Below the pieces are notes generated by a model. That model had not been told where the DNA came from and searched no databases. It saw only the letters and a program-made list of their open reading frames with translations. This document shows, piece by piece, positions 11,040-23,262 of a stretch of DNA of 64,000 bases (its first letter is position 1; each line of letters begins with the position of its first letter). Both the position numbers and the translations under genes were made by a program. The DNA comes from Sipunculus nudus (lineage: Eukaryota > Annelida > Sipuncula > Golfingiida > Sipunculidae): assembly GCA_026874595.1 (NCBI GenBank), contig CM049311.1:61694453-61758452 (forward strand), given 5' to 3'.

Positions 11040-12300
11040 TTGCACTAAATATTATATGTTTCTGTCTCCATTCCTGTTCAAAGGTGCAAACTGTGCAAGG
11101 AATATCCAACTGAATTGTTTAGCAAGAGAAATATGGTTCTTCCTAACATATATAGTAAGTTTGTAATGTTTGTATATATGAGTGTACAATTGTGTATTTC
11201 ATGCATCTTGCAGATCCAAAGGATGACAGCATAAGAAGCAATAAATGTGGACAAATCTTGTCACCTATACCTGCTGTCATGAGAGCAACTTGTTACAACA
11301 ACAGTGGCGGTGTGAACTGACATGTATACCCTGACAGGTAAGAACTCCAGACATAGGCACAGGAAGCAACCACGCTTGCAAGGTGGGGCACTAATATTAG
11401 TTTTGTGTCTTGCTAGATGCCACCCCATTTGTTTTCTGTGTTATCATAATTTTAATTCTCTTGGTAACTTGTACAATTAAAATTACTTAGTCTTTTTATT
11501 TTAAAATAATTAGGCAATATAAATATGAGGCTTTTCTTATAAGACCCATACAGTAAAGAGTATGGATGACTACATATGGTATCCTCATATAGATATCTGC
11601 ACACATTTGTCAGAATATGCCATCCAAGGGAGGAAATTGGGGCACCTCATTGCCATATCAACATATTAATATAAAAACATTAATATTTTTCATAAACTAG
11701 ATTAAAATAATACTTGATGCAGTGAACCCTTATGTCTCTTTTGCCTTCTGATCTGCCACTCATGATAAATATAAGATGAGTTATCACCTGTCAAGTTTTG
11801 TAAAACACTAATTTAAATCTGTTGAAATGTTTATTAACTGTCTCTCTAAAATGTCAGACACAGTTGTTGTAGAATATACATTAACAGTCATTTGTGTGAG
11901 TGTGTGTTGGGGGGGGGGGGGGGCAAGGTATATGACATGAACCAAATAAGAGATAATAAAAAATGATAAAAATGATCTTATCTCATTATGAAAAATTCTT
12001 TTTACAAAATGTGCGACTAGGGCTACGGGTATATACCTCCAGAGGAGGCACAATGAACACAATGGGTCAACATGTTCTACTATAAGAAATAAGTTTATTG
12101 CAGAAATTACATCTGATCTATTACTTTCATCATCTTTAGGGTAACATCTTCTCAGAAATCAAATAAAAATGTTGTCAAAGATATGCTTAATTAAAAAATG
12201 CCTTCTTTTTAATGTTGGAATGTATTAGTAAGCATGTTCTGATAAAAATCAAATTTTCGTTTCAGTCTTCATCTGATGTGCCCATGAGCAACCATCCTGC
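11040..12300. other. Central spacer, left part
   Basis: Single-copy-looking AT-rich DNA with a run of 15-16 G at about 11909-11924. A splice-like exon at about 11219-11338 (acceptor TTGCAG, donor CAG/GTAAGA) has stops in all three frames. A possible partner at 12265 ends in 16 open codons and TAA. At best this is a non-coding transcript. Confidence 0.25.
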
Positions 12301-12389
12301 CACAGACAACAATTAACAGAACAGATACAATTCACTATTTAAATTGGACAACAGATGTCAGAATTTTCTTTTGGCCACCAGAAACTTAC

Positions 12390-13199
12390 TGATATAGATG
12401 ACCACAAAAGCCAGCAGAGTGAAGAATATGCAAGCCAAATCAGCCATGTCAAATGATGACAGAAGAAAAAAGATAATTACATATTTTAGTAATAAATACT
12501 GTATAAGCCATATTGTAGCTGCAGATGGTTTATTCATTTTAAAAGGGACTGTGTAGATGGTCTTCATAAACACCTACAAGATATTATCATAAATTGAGAC
12601 TCTGACTGTTGAACAGCATGAATCTGTGACATAAATAATTATATGATAAATGTCATCTGCCTTAGTGTAAAAATATATATTTAATATCTGACCGGCTTAA
12701 TAGCCAAGCTATTGGTGACAGGTATAGGATACATAGTCATAGTTGCAGTAAAAAAAGTACAGTAAACCTAGCAACAGGCAACTGCTTTCTAAATGGAAGG
12801 TAATATTGAGTCAAAGGTGCTTAAATTGCAACAGAGAAATGTCTGAATACTTAATTTATTCAGAGGTAGAGACCTGAATAAATTAATTTAAAACTTGCAT
12901 ATGATTCTTGCTTCTCAGAGCCTATGGTCAAATTTTCCGTGATGATTACATCAAAGTATTTAAGTTAATATGTTATTATTTCAAAAGTTCATGGTAATCA
13001 AATTTTTATGGCATTCAGTTTTGTAAAGACAGTCACCTGCATTCAACAACATTTTTCCCAAGGTTATTGTGATGTGTTTCTTTACATGGTACTGTAAACC
13101 AGTGTTGTCTTGTTCATTGTCAATTTCATCATCATCACTGTGTTTGTATTGCTTATTTGTCTCCAAGGGTGACTGAATGACAGGTCTGAATAGTACCAT
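12390..13199 (-). CDS. Unrecognised membrane protein, first two exons
   Basis: Exon 1 (13199-13086) starts at an ATG in a good context (AACATGG) and gives 38 codons with a very acidic stretch SDDDEIDNEQD. Its donor CAT/GTAAAG is phase 0. Exon 2 (12573-12390), acceptor TTGTAG, is phase 0 and continues with VFMKTIYTVPFK and two hydrophobic segments of about 20 residues separated by SSFDMAD. It ends at a strong donor ATCA/GTAAGT in phase 1. The layout suggests a small multi-pass membrane protein with an acidic cytosolic N terminus. I do not recognise the family and did not find exon 3. A CRE-like TGACGTCA lies at 13202-13209. The phase match and splice sites support it, but a chance combination cannot be excluded. 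Confidence 0.4.
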
Positions 13200-13857
13200 G
13201 TTGACGTCATGGATTTGGCATCATTATTGCATCCAGAACAGAGACTGGGCACTGATGTGATTGGCTAATGTATGTGTAATGTCTTGGCCAGTATTTAGAA
13301 ATTAATGAAATCTAGCAATAAACATAATATTTATTCTTTCCCAACATTTAGGTCAAGAAAGTATAGGAATTGCTAAGTTTTTAAGCTTTGTAGTCATGCA
13401 GTAATCCTGTGGGCAAGTGGCTGTCATCACTGACAAGCTGGGTGTTCCCAGTCTTCTGATAATTTGGCAGCCTTTTAACAAAAAAACACATTCATCTATT
13501 TTTTTTGTGGAATTCAGCTGAATGCTATGGCTCATGGGCCACTAGTTTAAAGTTTCCTTTAACTTACAAGAGAACATGTGCAAGTTAATTTCAGGACAAT
13601 GTACAGTTAATTTCATCTGGGATAGAAATAGTAATTTTATGGTAAATATTAATTTGATATTGAGCTCAGCAGCTATAACAATCTGCCATTGTCCAACACT
13701 ACCTCATGCAGGCTATTAGCAGGGAACAAATTGCCTCTGTTCACTGAGGTAGTTCTTGCGCAACATTCTGAATGATCCTGGTGGTACCTTGCAAATTAAC
13801 AAGTGAGTCATAGTGGCTTATATTTATGGAACTGTGAGAAGACTGCTTATTTTTTTT

Positions 13858-13882
13858 GGGGGGGTTGGGGTTGGGAGGGGGG
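13858..13882 (+). other. G-quadruplex-type motif
   Basis: Four G runs (7, 4, 3 and 6) separated by TT, TT and A, satisfying the usual G3+N1-7 rule. Confidence 0.6.
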
Positions 13883-14975
13883 TACTTCGCCAGGGCATGA
13901 AGACTTACATTTCTGCCCTAACACTCTTGGAACAGATAAATTGTATTTATTAAATTTGACTACAAGCCAATCAATATTAACATTAAACTGCTCCAGAAGC
14001 AGAAAAGCTCTAAGTATAGATTATTTGCAATAGCAAGCATTTGCAAATGAAAAATTGTAAAGGGGAATATTCTGACTGATCTATGAATAAGTGATTAGTA
14101 ATTTGGCTCACAGTCATGTATTTACTTGTTTTAGACAACAGAACTTCCGGCACAAAATTCCCACAACCCTCTGCTCATTAGGTGGTTTAATTGACTTGAG
14201 TCTTTAAAATTATCATGAGTTATTTTAAATACATGTGTACAGAATTTCCAACTTTCAAGACGCTTACAGGTCTAATGCGAACCTGTGAAATGATACATAC
14301 ATCAGGTGTAATGTTTCTATGATGAAATGCTTGACCATTATTTTAAAAGTACATGTACTTGGTTAAGTAATAGGTACAGAGCAAGTACACATACTAAACA
14401 TTTTGAACCCAAGTACAAGCACCAACTGCACAAACGTTACTCCTGGCTTGGATGTACACAACACAAAAATGATTGTCGGTGGCACCACCAGTCACATGTA
14501 TAACAGGCTATCGAAGTTAAATGGACATGCAAAATTTCAGACAGAGACTTCAAACCACTCTCAAACCAGGGTTTCCACGTACAATTTATTATCATGTGCC
14601 GTCTCATTGAAATTTGATTGTCACTGACTTTTGAAGATACATATTGAAATGAAATTTTAGTAAATGAAGCACATCTTTGGTTAATAAATTCTGCAATTGT
14701 TACTAATGTTATTCTTTTCCTCTATTTTAATTCTAAGATGACTACTCTTCTTTTCCAGAGCACTTAATCTTATTTTGGCCATTTGTCTTTGGCAGTCATG
14801 AGACCAGGGAGGTATCATTTCTTGTTTATAAAACATACCCTTAAGATCATTATCCTACTGATCATGAGGCTGCAGGGTTCACTGGGCCTGGGCTCTTCTT
14901 GCTGCCTGCAGAGGTTCACAAAATGGGCTCTTGCTGCATATCTAAATGCGGTAGTGATACTTGTCAAGGTGGTGG

Positions 14976-15078
14976 TTAGTGATCAAACTCTTCAGGAGGC
15001 AGCTGAGCCAGCTGGCCTTCCACAGTGGGAAATGCAGTTATCTGGTCTGATGCATCCAAGATTACTTCCCATGCAGTC
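14976..15078 (-). CDS. Candidate C-terminal coding exon, unknown protein
   Basis: After an acceptor CCGTTTAG the phase-2 frame gives 33 residues, starting TAWEVILDASDQITAF and ending PPEEFDH, then TAA. The composition looks like real protein and the other frames close quickly. No upstream exon was found with confidence. This could be the end of a minus-strand gene whose earlier exons lie at about 15100-18900, or a decayed exon. Confidence 0.3.
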
Positions 15079-15099
15079 CTAAACGGTGACTATCGTGTA

Positions 15100-17100
15100 G
15101 TTCTCAGAGGTTGCAGGCTTCCAGATGATAACTAAATTTGATCACACCTATCCTATAGGTTTGTTAGATGAATGATGGTCATCTTGAGAAACATTAATCT
15201 GTAGTACCGGTAATCAACTTCACTTTCCTGTGACCATAGCTCTGAGGTTCCTGTAAAAGAATTTGGATGGAATTCAAACAGTAATAATGAAAAACAGTAC
15301 TGTACAGCATATTATAAATTGTTAAATGAAAACTTAATTTGATTATCAAATTTGTGTGGTATAACAATTGAAGCTATGAATCTTTCAAACAAAGGTTATA
15401 TCACCTTCAACAATGTATATATTTTATGTAATTCTTGCGAAGCTTTCATCATATAATTCACTAAAGAAAACAATTGGAGACCTTGGTGTAACTCTTTTTG
15501 CCTGGCTGCTGTATTGAATTTAACATGGTTCTGAATTTGAGAGCACAGATGCCCTCATGAGTGTCAAGGTTCGTAAAAGAAAATCTCTGACTGGCAGCCA
15601 TAAGATATAATAGGCAGTTATGTAATTCAAATGTTCTATTTGACAAAATACACATGAAAAACAAGGGACATATGGGAGACTCTGCTCAGCTGAAGTTGCC
15701 CTTGAAGGTAAAAATCTAAAATAAAATCAAATTGAGATAAAGTGTAAGAGGAAGAGGTAATATAAGCCATTGTTTGTTTTAAATGATTGGTTTATATTGA
15801 TGAGCAAGAAATTGTTGCAAATAATTTTTTGTGACCTGACCATGTTTCCTTATGTTGAAACTGAAGCATGTAAGCATATTTTAAATATAAAATCTATAAA
15901 ATTCTTATGATCATTTGTTGGCGTTTTGATAAGCTGTTGGCAGTTCAGCAGTTTACACATTTGTCTAATTAGATCCTATTTTTTTATTAAACCAAATTTG
16001 AATTCTATTTTATAAAATGCATACATATGCCATAAAGTTCCCACTCCACAGGTGGAAGGTTAAATCATGTTACAACACCTCTGCAATTCTGTATATATTT
16101 TCTTTATTTAATAAATTTTATACGGTTGAAATAAAACTATTGTCCAAAGTGCTCAGGTGCAAGGACAAAATCCCAGGGGTAGGGGGAATGGTAACACCCT
16201 TGCATATACATACAGGATATGAAATTTAATTCAACAGTGCACACAGGAGAAAAGGTTATTCATAATAATTAAATATTTAAAATCGGGCAGAGAGGTGAAA
16301 AAAAAGCAAATCACTTTTATTCCTGTTTTTCTGAGGCATGAAAATAATGAACAAATGTTTGCATTAGATCCTCATTTTTTATTTTATCAATTTTTTTCAT
16401 GTTTGTATATTTTTACAATACATTTACAGTATAACATATATATCTAAATATTCAAGTCGGTTCATAATTCTAAATTGCACCAACATTTAAAGCTAATTCA
16501 GTCAGGTAACATCACATTACCACATATATGCATTACTTTTTTTATATAAAATATACCTTTTAATCTACAAACCAATAATACCTGAAAATAACACTTGCTT
16601 TAGAATTCACAATTCTAATTTGCACTTTCATTTATCCATGATTTGGCTAAATATTATAAAATTATGCTTACTGATGGGTTTAATTATATTTGAATTTACT
16701 AATTTTATTTAAAAGGAAATTAATTTAATTAAAAATGCTTCTTTTTTTAAATATGGTTCTAAAATAAAATGAAAGGTTTCCTTTGCAACATTTATTTATC
16801 AAAAAAATGTTCAGTACTTTCCAGACCCTTTGTACTGGCATTTTTCATATTACAAATCTGGAAAATATTTTGTCATTTTTTTAAATTGAAATGATTCAAT
16901 ATTTATGACAGGAACATTGACTTTATAAAAGTATTTTAAAAAGTTATGAAAGTATGTTGAATCATGGCACTGAAAGGCATGTAATATCTGCTGTATATTA
17001 GTTACCATTATATTAGTAGATTAGTTAGCATATGGGATACCATATGCATGTCATCCATACCCTTTACTGTACAGATCTACTTTGAAAAAGTCTCATATTC
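15100..17100. other. Central spacer, right part
   Basis: AT-rich sequence with no gene recognised. A motif AAACAAGGGAC...GCTCAGCTGAAG at about 15660 recurs at about 57075, marking another dispersed repeat. Confidence 0.4.
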
Positions 17101-17104
17101 TGCA

Positions 17105-17247
17105 CTGATTTCTGAGAATGGTTCTCTTATTTCAGAAATCATTGCAGGTTGGCAATTTTTTAACCTTTTTTGTTTGTTTCGAGAAAAGGCGGGTTAAAAT
17201 TGACCTGTACAATGCCTGAAAACCATACCCTTTTTGGCCTTATTGGT
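17105..17247. mobile_element. Degenerate MITE of the 35.96-kb family
   Basis: Carries remnants of the same ends (GAATGGTTCTC and GCCTGAAAACCATACCC) and the inner block TCAGAAATCATTGC seen at 33050-33405 and 35958-36290. Confidence 0.5.
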
Positions 17248-17819
17248 TGTGAAAACAGGGGCGTAGCCAGGATTGAGGGAGGGGAGGGGGCCATGATCAG
17301 TGGCAATCCAGAAATTCAAGGGGGGGGGGGGGCGCTAATATATATGTGTTTTTATGAAAACTAAGTGTTATATATATATATATATATATATTATACTTTA
17401 TATATTTTAGTGTATGAAAATATAGATGTTTCTAATATTCAAATATGAACCATGGATTTATTAAGGTTAATTTCCGGTACTTAGGGAGAGTATCGGAGTG
17501 CTATTCCCCTCCCATATTAGGAATTTTTTTTTAATATGCAATGTAAAGAGGACATTTAGAGGCAATATTAAAAAAATTATGAGGATTTTCTGTGGATAAA
17601 CATTTCTCCTGTGTCTTTGCATTATGTAGTAGAGAGGTCCCATATTTAATATTTAAATTTCTTTAAAATTAGAAAATGAAATTTTAATTTTTCAAAAGTT
17701 TTCAACATGTTTAAGCCAATGGCGCAAAGGCACATTTATAATTGCAATATTTTTAAAAGTAATGCTTGGAGTTAAATGACTGATAAGTTGAAGTCTTATG
17801 TTAAACTTTGCATTTTACC

Positions 17820-17910
17820 GGGACGCGTGGGCTCGACAGCACACATGACTCCTAAGAGCACATATCGCGAGTTCGAGTACCGGTATCACCAGAGGAGCCG
17901 TGGGATTGTT
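17820..17910 (+). mobile_element. Possible tRNA-like SINE head
   Basis: GTGGGCTCGACAGC followed about 40 bases later by GAGTTCGAGTACC resembles degenerate box A and box B. The spacing fits a tRNA-derived head, but no tail or target duplication was found. Confidence 0.25.
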
Positions 17911-18159
17911 CACCGTCGACCCATACCAGGGTCTGGTGCTCTGCAGTTGTTCTAAAGCTGTTTATAAATATATCCTCATCCGCAACTAATGAATCTGAAA
18001 GTAATAAACTGCAGAAATAAAATCTAATTGCTAATTAATAAAAAGAAATATGAAAAATGGGAAATTAGATAAAATGAGAGATATTGCAGCTCAACGGGGG
18101 CCACGCGCCGAAGGCGCCCCCTCTGAATCCACCACTGATAGCAGAGACAATTTTATGCA

Positions 18160-18160
<1 letters not shown>

Positions 18161-18221
<61 letters not shown>
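18161..18221. repeat. (TA)n microsatellite
   Basis: TA dinucleotides with one CA interruption at about 18180. Confidence 0.95.
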
Positions 18222-18224
<3 letters not shown>

Positions 18225-20043
18225 GGAAGAAATCTCGGCTTTTGAAACCACGCCGTTAGCTTCATTCTAACCGCATTCACCTGATAATCGGGTCGCATCT
18301 ACGCGCCTTACACAGCGCTTTACCCATAAGCCTTCTACCTATATCTTAAGCGCTGTTTGTTATGACCTTGAATCCTGAATCTCTACACCAGAGGGGAGCA
18401 CTGTATTTTGATCCAATCAGATGAGACCCTGTGGTGGAAGCAAAAGGTTTACCAACCAAGAGAGGAATACACGAAGCCAATGTTGTTCATTTCGTTTTGA
18501 GTGACAGCTCATCGGCGACCGTTTGAACAGGCCACAGGCTCAGAGAAAAATGCCCCATGTGGTGTCTGGGCGGATCCTGATGCCTGTCGAGTGTTTGTTG
18601 ACTTGCATTTGGTTGGCTGATAGTCACATCAACAGTTTTTTAAGCAGACAGGCCCTGGTGTTAAAGTGTATCATAAACGGTCAAAGCAGGCAGCGTGAAA
18701 ATCAGTAGCTTCTTTAGAAGCGCCAGATTTCCGCTGCCTCGGGAGCGTAGGTCGCATCCTGCATGCGAAACAGACTGTTGTGAATTTACAGGGTTGTTTT
18801 TTTACAGTGTAATATATATATATATATACAAATATTAGTATAAGACTAAGTAAAATTCCGAAGGACGGCAAGTACTGGATGTGACCTGAGGAGTGGGGTT
18901 GGGGGGGGGGGCCATGGCCCCCTGCGGCCCCCCTCTGGCTACGCCCCTGGACAAACTGAAAATTTACAGTGATTTGATACTTTCTATTTTGGTTAGCAGT
19001 ATATAAAAATGTTAATTTCATGCATGACATAGACTACAGTAAAAATAAAAAAGATAAAAGTACAAATATATATTAAGATATTTTCTTTAAAATATAAATG
19101 TTCATATATTTCAACCACAACTTGCACAAATGATTCATGGTAAGCACACACAAATATATTTATATAAGTAGAATTAGAGATTCATGATGAAAATGATATA
19201 TCATATGTATGTTATAAACATGATTTAGTCAATAAACATTTTATTGCATTAAAATATATTTGTTCTAAAAAATTATGCAATCAGGTTAAACTATGCAAAA
19301 ATATTAGAAAATTATGATTTCATACAAATGAAAAATTGATCCTGGAGCAATTTCAACAATCTGAAATTGCCAAACTTGGGCGGATTTGGCTTTGTTTATA
19401 GTTATACTTCAACCTTTCTATAAGGCATGTCCTGTTCAACAGAACGTGCAAATTTAGAGTAATTAATAGTTATTCTATTATTCGACACATTTGCAGATAT
19501 TTAGTATCTGCAATAAACCTGATTGTACTTTGCAAACCCTACATATGAAAAATATAATAATAAACAATCAAAAATCCACGTATTATCGCCAAGCTGCCGC
19601 TTCTAACGTACGCTAGATTTCATATTTCCTTAGTTTAAAATAATTCAGATTAGATAACGTGATTTCCACACGTATACCGTACTAGTAGTTTTAATCCTAG
19701 CATTTTACTGCTATATTACTCACTTTCACGGTAGCTACATGATTGCAGACGCTGACCATTGCAGACGCGGACCAGAAGATTGTGAGCCGAGGTGACAGCT
19801 TCCCTGACCACGAATGTGAGTCAAAAACCAGGATGCCGTTTCTTGCCACAAGTGAATCCACAAAATGACTAGTACACGAAAACAACAGAAAATTGGTTCT
19901 TATTCCCTTAATAAAAACTATTATGCCTTGTTGTTGTTATGTTGTCAGAGAGAAGCCTGTATTTAACGTCCGCAATGAAAGGTACGTCAGGCAACACACA
20001 TCGTTTTACTTTTACCCGGTGCTCGCGGTAACGTACCAGCCTA

Positions 20044-20055
20044 TGCGCATGCGCA
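20044..20055. promoter_or_regulatory. NRF1-type palindrome upstream of copy B
   Basis: TGCGCATGCGCA lies about 150 bp upstream of the copy B ATG and is a perfect match to the NRF1 consensus. The equivalent site in copy A is mutated. Confidence 0.4.
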
Positions 20056-20858
20056 CTGACTTAAAGGTGGGGTATCTTTCGAAGCAATACACACCAGCTT
20101 TAAATGTGTTGAACGACAAACTTGATCCGAAGCAGATTTGGGGGAATGATCCACTTCAACCAAGTGGCAATGCATAGCGTTGGAATATATTCATCCTGAA
20201 TATGACCGGATACAATTACAATTCTGTTTTACCAGTGCTTGTTGCGGTGATCTTGCTGGGTAGGTGTTGATTTGATAAATATATGACAGTGTCGTATCTC
20301 TCGTGTATATTATTTAGGCCCTAACCTCTTCAGGAATATGAACGAGGTGAGGGAATCATGGGAATCTGTATATACAGGGAGTTTTTTAGTTTAAAGCAAA
20401 GCAGTGTTATTAACGTTATCATTGATCATAGAAATGGCCTCTTGAGTTCACACGACCTACATAAATTATTACTGTATTCTGTGTACAACAGAAAGAGCGC
20501 CCTGACATGTTAACAAACTGGTGTACAAAACTGTAAGAGTTAGATGTTTTCTGAGAAGTATTACGTAGTATCAATTAGTAATCGAAATAAATTGCGTTGT
20601 CTCAATATTAGCTCAAGGAGTTGTTAACAGATTTTTTTTTTTAATTTTCGTGTTACATACACGCATCAAGCACATTCCTGTTGTCTTGTAACTAGCGAGA
20701 GAATTCACGCGAGGAATATTTAATTACTTATAAATAATATATATCTGACTCGGAGGATCTGCTTAAATGTATTTTATTTGGCCGATACTTTCTTTACATG
20801 ATATTGTATACATGCTGACATGAATTCTATAAAATCTTAGGATCTAAGATTTGGAAAA

Positions 20859-21277
20859 AGAACCGGCTTCTGTGACTCAGGGGTAGAGCGCAGGACTCAA
20901 AGCCGGGAGATCGTGAGTTCGAATATCAGCCGAGGCGGTGAGGTTTTTCAAGGTCGGCCCCACCCAGGATGAGCGCTCTGCAGGCTTAATGGAAAGGTCG
21001 AGCCCAACGGCCGTGGTTCACTCACAAACGAGTGCGCCTTTCGAGGGTTTCTCGATGGCATGTCCCAGCAATGCGGACGATTACGCACCCAGGGCCCGCA
21101 GGTGCAGTAGTCACCGGGCCTGGTTGACGACAGGATATAAAATGAGAACAAGCATGTGATATTGCCCTGTCACGGAGTCCGAAACCGGAATGGAATTCTG
21201 CAGATATAAATATATGTAGTTAAACAAGCATTAAAAAAATGGCGGTTACTTCAAGAAAAAAATAAATAAAAAAAAAA
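20859..21277 (+). mobile_element. Full-length tRNA-derived SINE in copy B
   Basis: The tRNA-like head starts at about 20865 with box A TGACTCAGGGGTAGAGCG and a box B-like GTTCGAATA at about 20917. The body reaches an A-rich tail at about 21254-21277. Target duplications are AAGATTTGGAAAA (20846-20858) and a matching sequence at 21278-21289. Same insertion as 8756-9068. Confidence 0.82.
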
Positions 21278-23089
21278 AAATTTGGAAAAGGAGGGGTCAG
21301 ACCAAGGAAAACTAATGAGACAACCTTAAAAAGGTCCTCCGGTCTAGAAAAGGCTGATGGAATTCTAAGCCTTAGAATAAGGCCACAAATATGTCTTAAA
21401 CCCTTTAAAAAGTTCGGCGAGTGAATATTCACACACACTAATACATATATGTGTGTGTGTGTTTGTTGATTTGAAAGAGTACAGACAAAATTTCAGACAA
21501 AAAAAAAAACGTATGAATGCTCGAAGTTGCAGTAAAATATAGTAATAAAGCAAATAAGACGTCTGTGAAAATACCTGGAGGTAGCATTGCAAGTTCAGCC
21601 ATTTAGATTATATTCCAAAATGGATGCCTTACCGAGTGGTTAACATTAAGAAAGGAAAAAAAAAAAACACGAAAGAGAGCATTGGTTGCTCTAGGTTTAG
21701 GAGACACGGGAGCAAAAGCTGTGGCAGCGTTCTGTATTTAAATGATTTTTCAGTAATACCTTCCATAACGTCCATAACAAATTTGGTTCACATGTTTATG
21801 GCAGACCAAATGCGATCAATAGAATAAAATTGAGCCACCAGCATTTCAACGTTTGATGTTTTATTCATATTCAGCATTTCGAAATCACACTTCTAGGTGA
21901 ATTGCTACACCAAAGCTGGAGAAAATCAGACATTTGCTAATGTGACTGAATTTCTATGATTTCTTTTCTTATCACTGCTTTCTTTTTTTACTTTTTAAAC
22001 TGTTACAGTTGGAGGAGCCACCGGTGAGTACTATTCCTGGTACTATAAAGACTTCCGTTATTATTGGGGATTCTCGTGTTCAGATGGTATGAACTGCTGT
22101 GAATCTGAGGATCGCAAGTATTGTTGTAGCAAGTATTGTATGATGGATTTCCCGAGTAAGTATTGAGAAAACAGCTATCTGGTAAACACATTTTTTTATA
22201 ATTTTCCCAGTTTTCTTGAAAGCATGGTCGGAGTTCAGGTCTGTTTTTTTTCTTTAAAATATGATAATACCTGAACTCCCTGAACCTGTATCAGTCCTGT
22301 TACATTCAGTGGCAAGAGGATGTTTGCAATTGGTCAGCAACCAGCTCTTCTCGAGACTTCTGTCAATTTAGTCTGCTAGGGCAGAGGAGGAAAATATTTT
22401 AAAACTAGAAACCTGCATTCTAATGAATGCACACCTAAGCTGACCCCTATTTTTGGACGCTCCCCTACTCGTGTATGCATTCTCTTATTCTACCATATTC
22501 CAGATTCATTCGTCTAAAAGTGACTGTACATTTGTGAATATTCCTTGACGGTGTTCCTGTATCCGGATCATGTTCCCGATCAAGGCAGAAATCTATACGA
22601 TCATTGGCCCGTTTCCGAAATGGCCTGAATATTTCATTAAATGCCGTTCGTGGTTGCGTTCATGAGTGTCGTTGTGAACAACCACACACACACACACAGA
22701 TGGGAGATGAACGCAAACCTTCCTGCCGGAGGTATAACTATTGATAGCATCATGTGCATGAGATTCAATCTGAAGCTTGTTAAATGATCCTTAGCGGAAG
22801 GCATACCATGCTAATTGCCATATATGCAAAGGGAAGGCCATTTCAAATCTGATCGTTACCGAAATGACCATTGGCCTGAGCGATTACGTAATTGTCGTTC
22901 CCCGAATTTACCCAAAGAAACTATGAACTGTTACCAAGGTAACCACGGATGTAAGCGTTATCAAGATTTCCAAGGGCCAAGATGTTGAAATTTTACAATA
23001 ACCGAAACAGCATCGGTCCAATGTATCATTGAGGCAATCTTAGGCCAGAACTACGGAAGTGTATTGCTGACACCTGGTTAAAGGAACAT

Positions 23090-23262
23090 ACTATCTCGAG
23101 CGTACGACACACTATTTCGTATGTACGACATATTATCTCTAACGTACATATTATCTCGTAGGTACGACATGCCATCTCGTTCGAACGATATACTATCTCG
23201 TACATACGACATATAATCTTGCACCTACGACATAATATCTCGTACGTACGACATAATTAATC
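23090..23262. repeat. TCGTACGTACGA minisatellite, copy B
   Basis: About eight roughly 20-bp units (ATCTCGTACGTACGACATA), the reverse complement of the copy A array, with fewer units. Confidence 0.85.

Larger units (their letters stand above)
17256..18949. mobile_element. Region bounded by CAGGGGCGTAGCCAG inverted ends
   Basis: Perfect 15-bp inverted termini CAGGGGCGTAGCCAG at 17256 and 18935-18949, a terminus type common among hAT-like MITEs. A third related end lies at about 18090-18125. Flanking bases do not match as an 8-bp duplication, so this may be two or three separate insertions rather than one element. No transposase is visible. Confidence 0.4.

Noticed and set aside
14783-15082. 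99-codon plus-strand frame
   Set aside because: It is antisense to the better-supported candidate exon 15078-14976, and its composition is not protein-like.
17256-18949. A single 1.7-kb hAT element
   Set aside because: The inverted ends are perfect but the flanks do not match as a target duplication and a third terminus lies inside. Independent insertions are as likely, so only a bounded region is reported.
20865-20940. Possible functional tRNA gene
   Set aside because: The A and B boxes are present, but the sequence does not fold into a proper acceptor stem and is followed by a SINE body, A-rich tail and target duplications.
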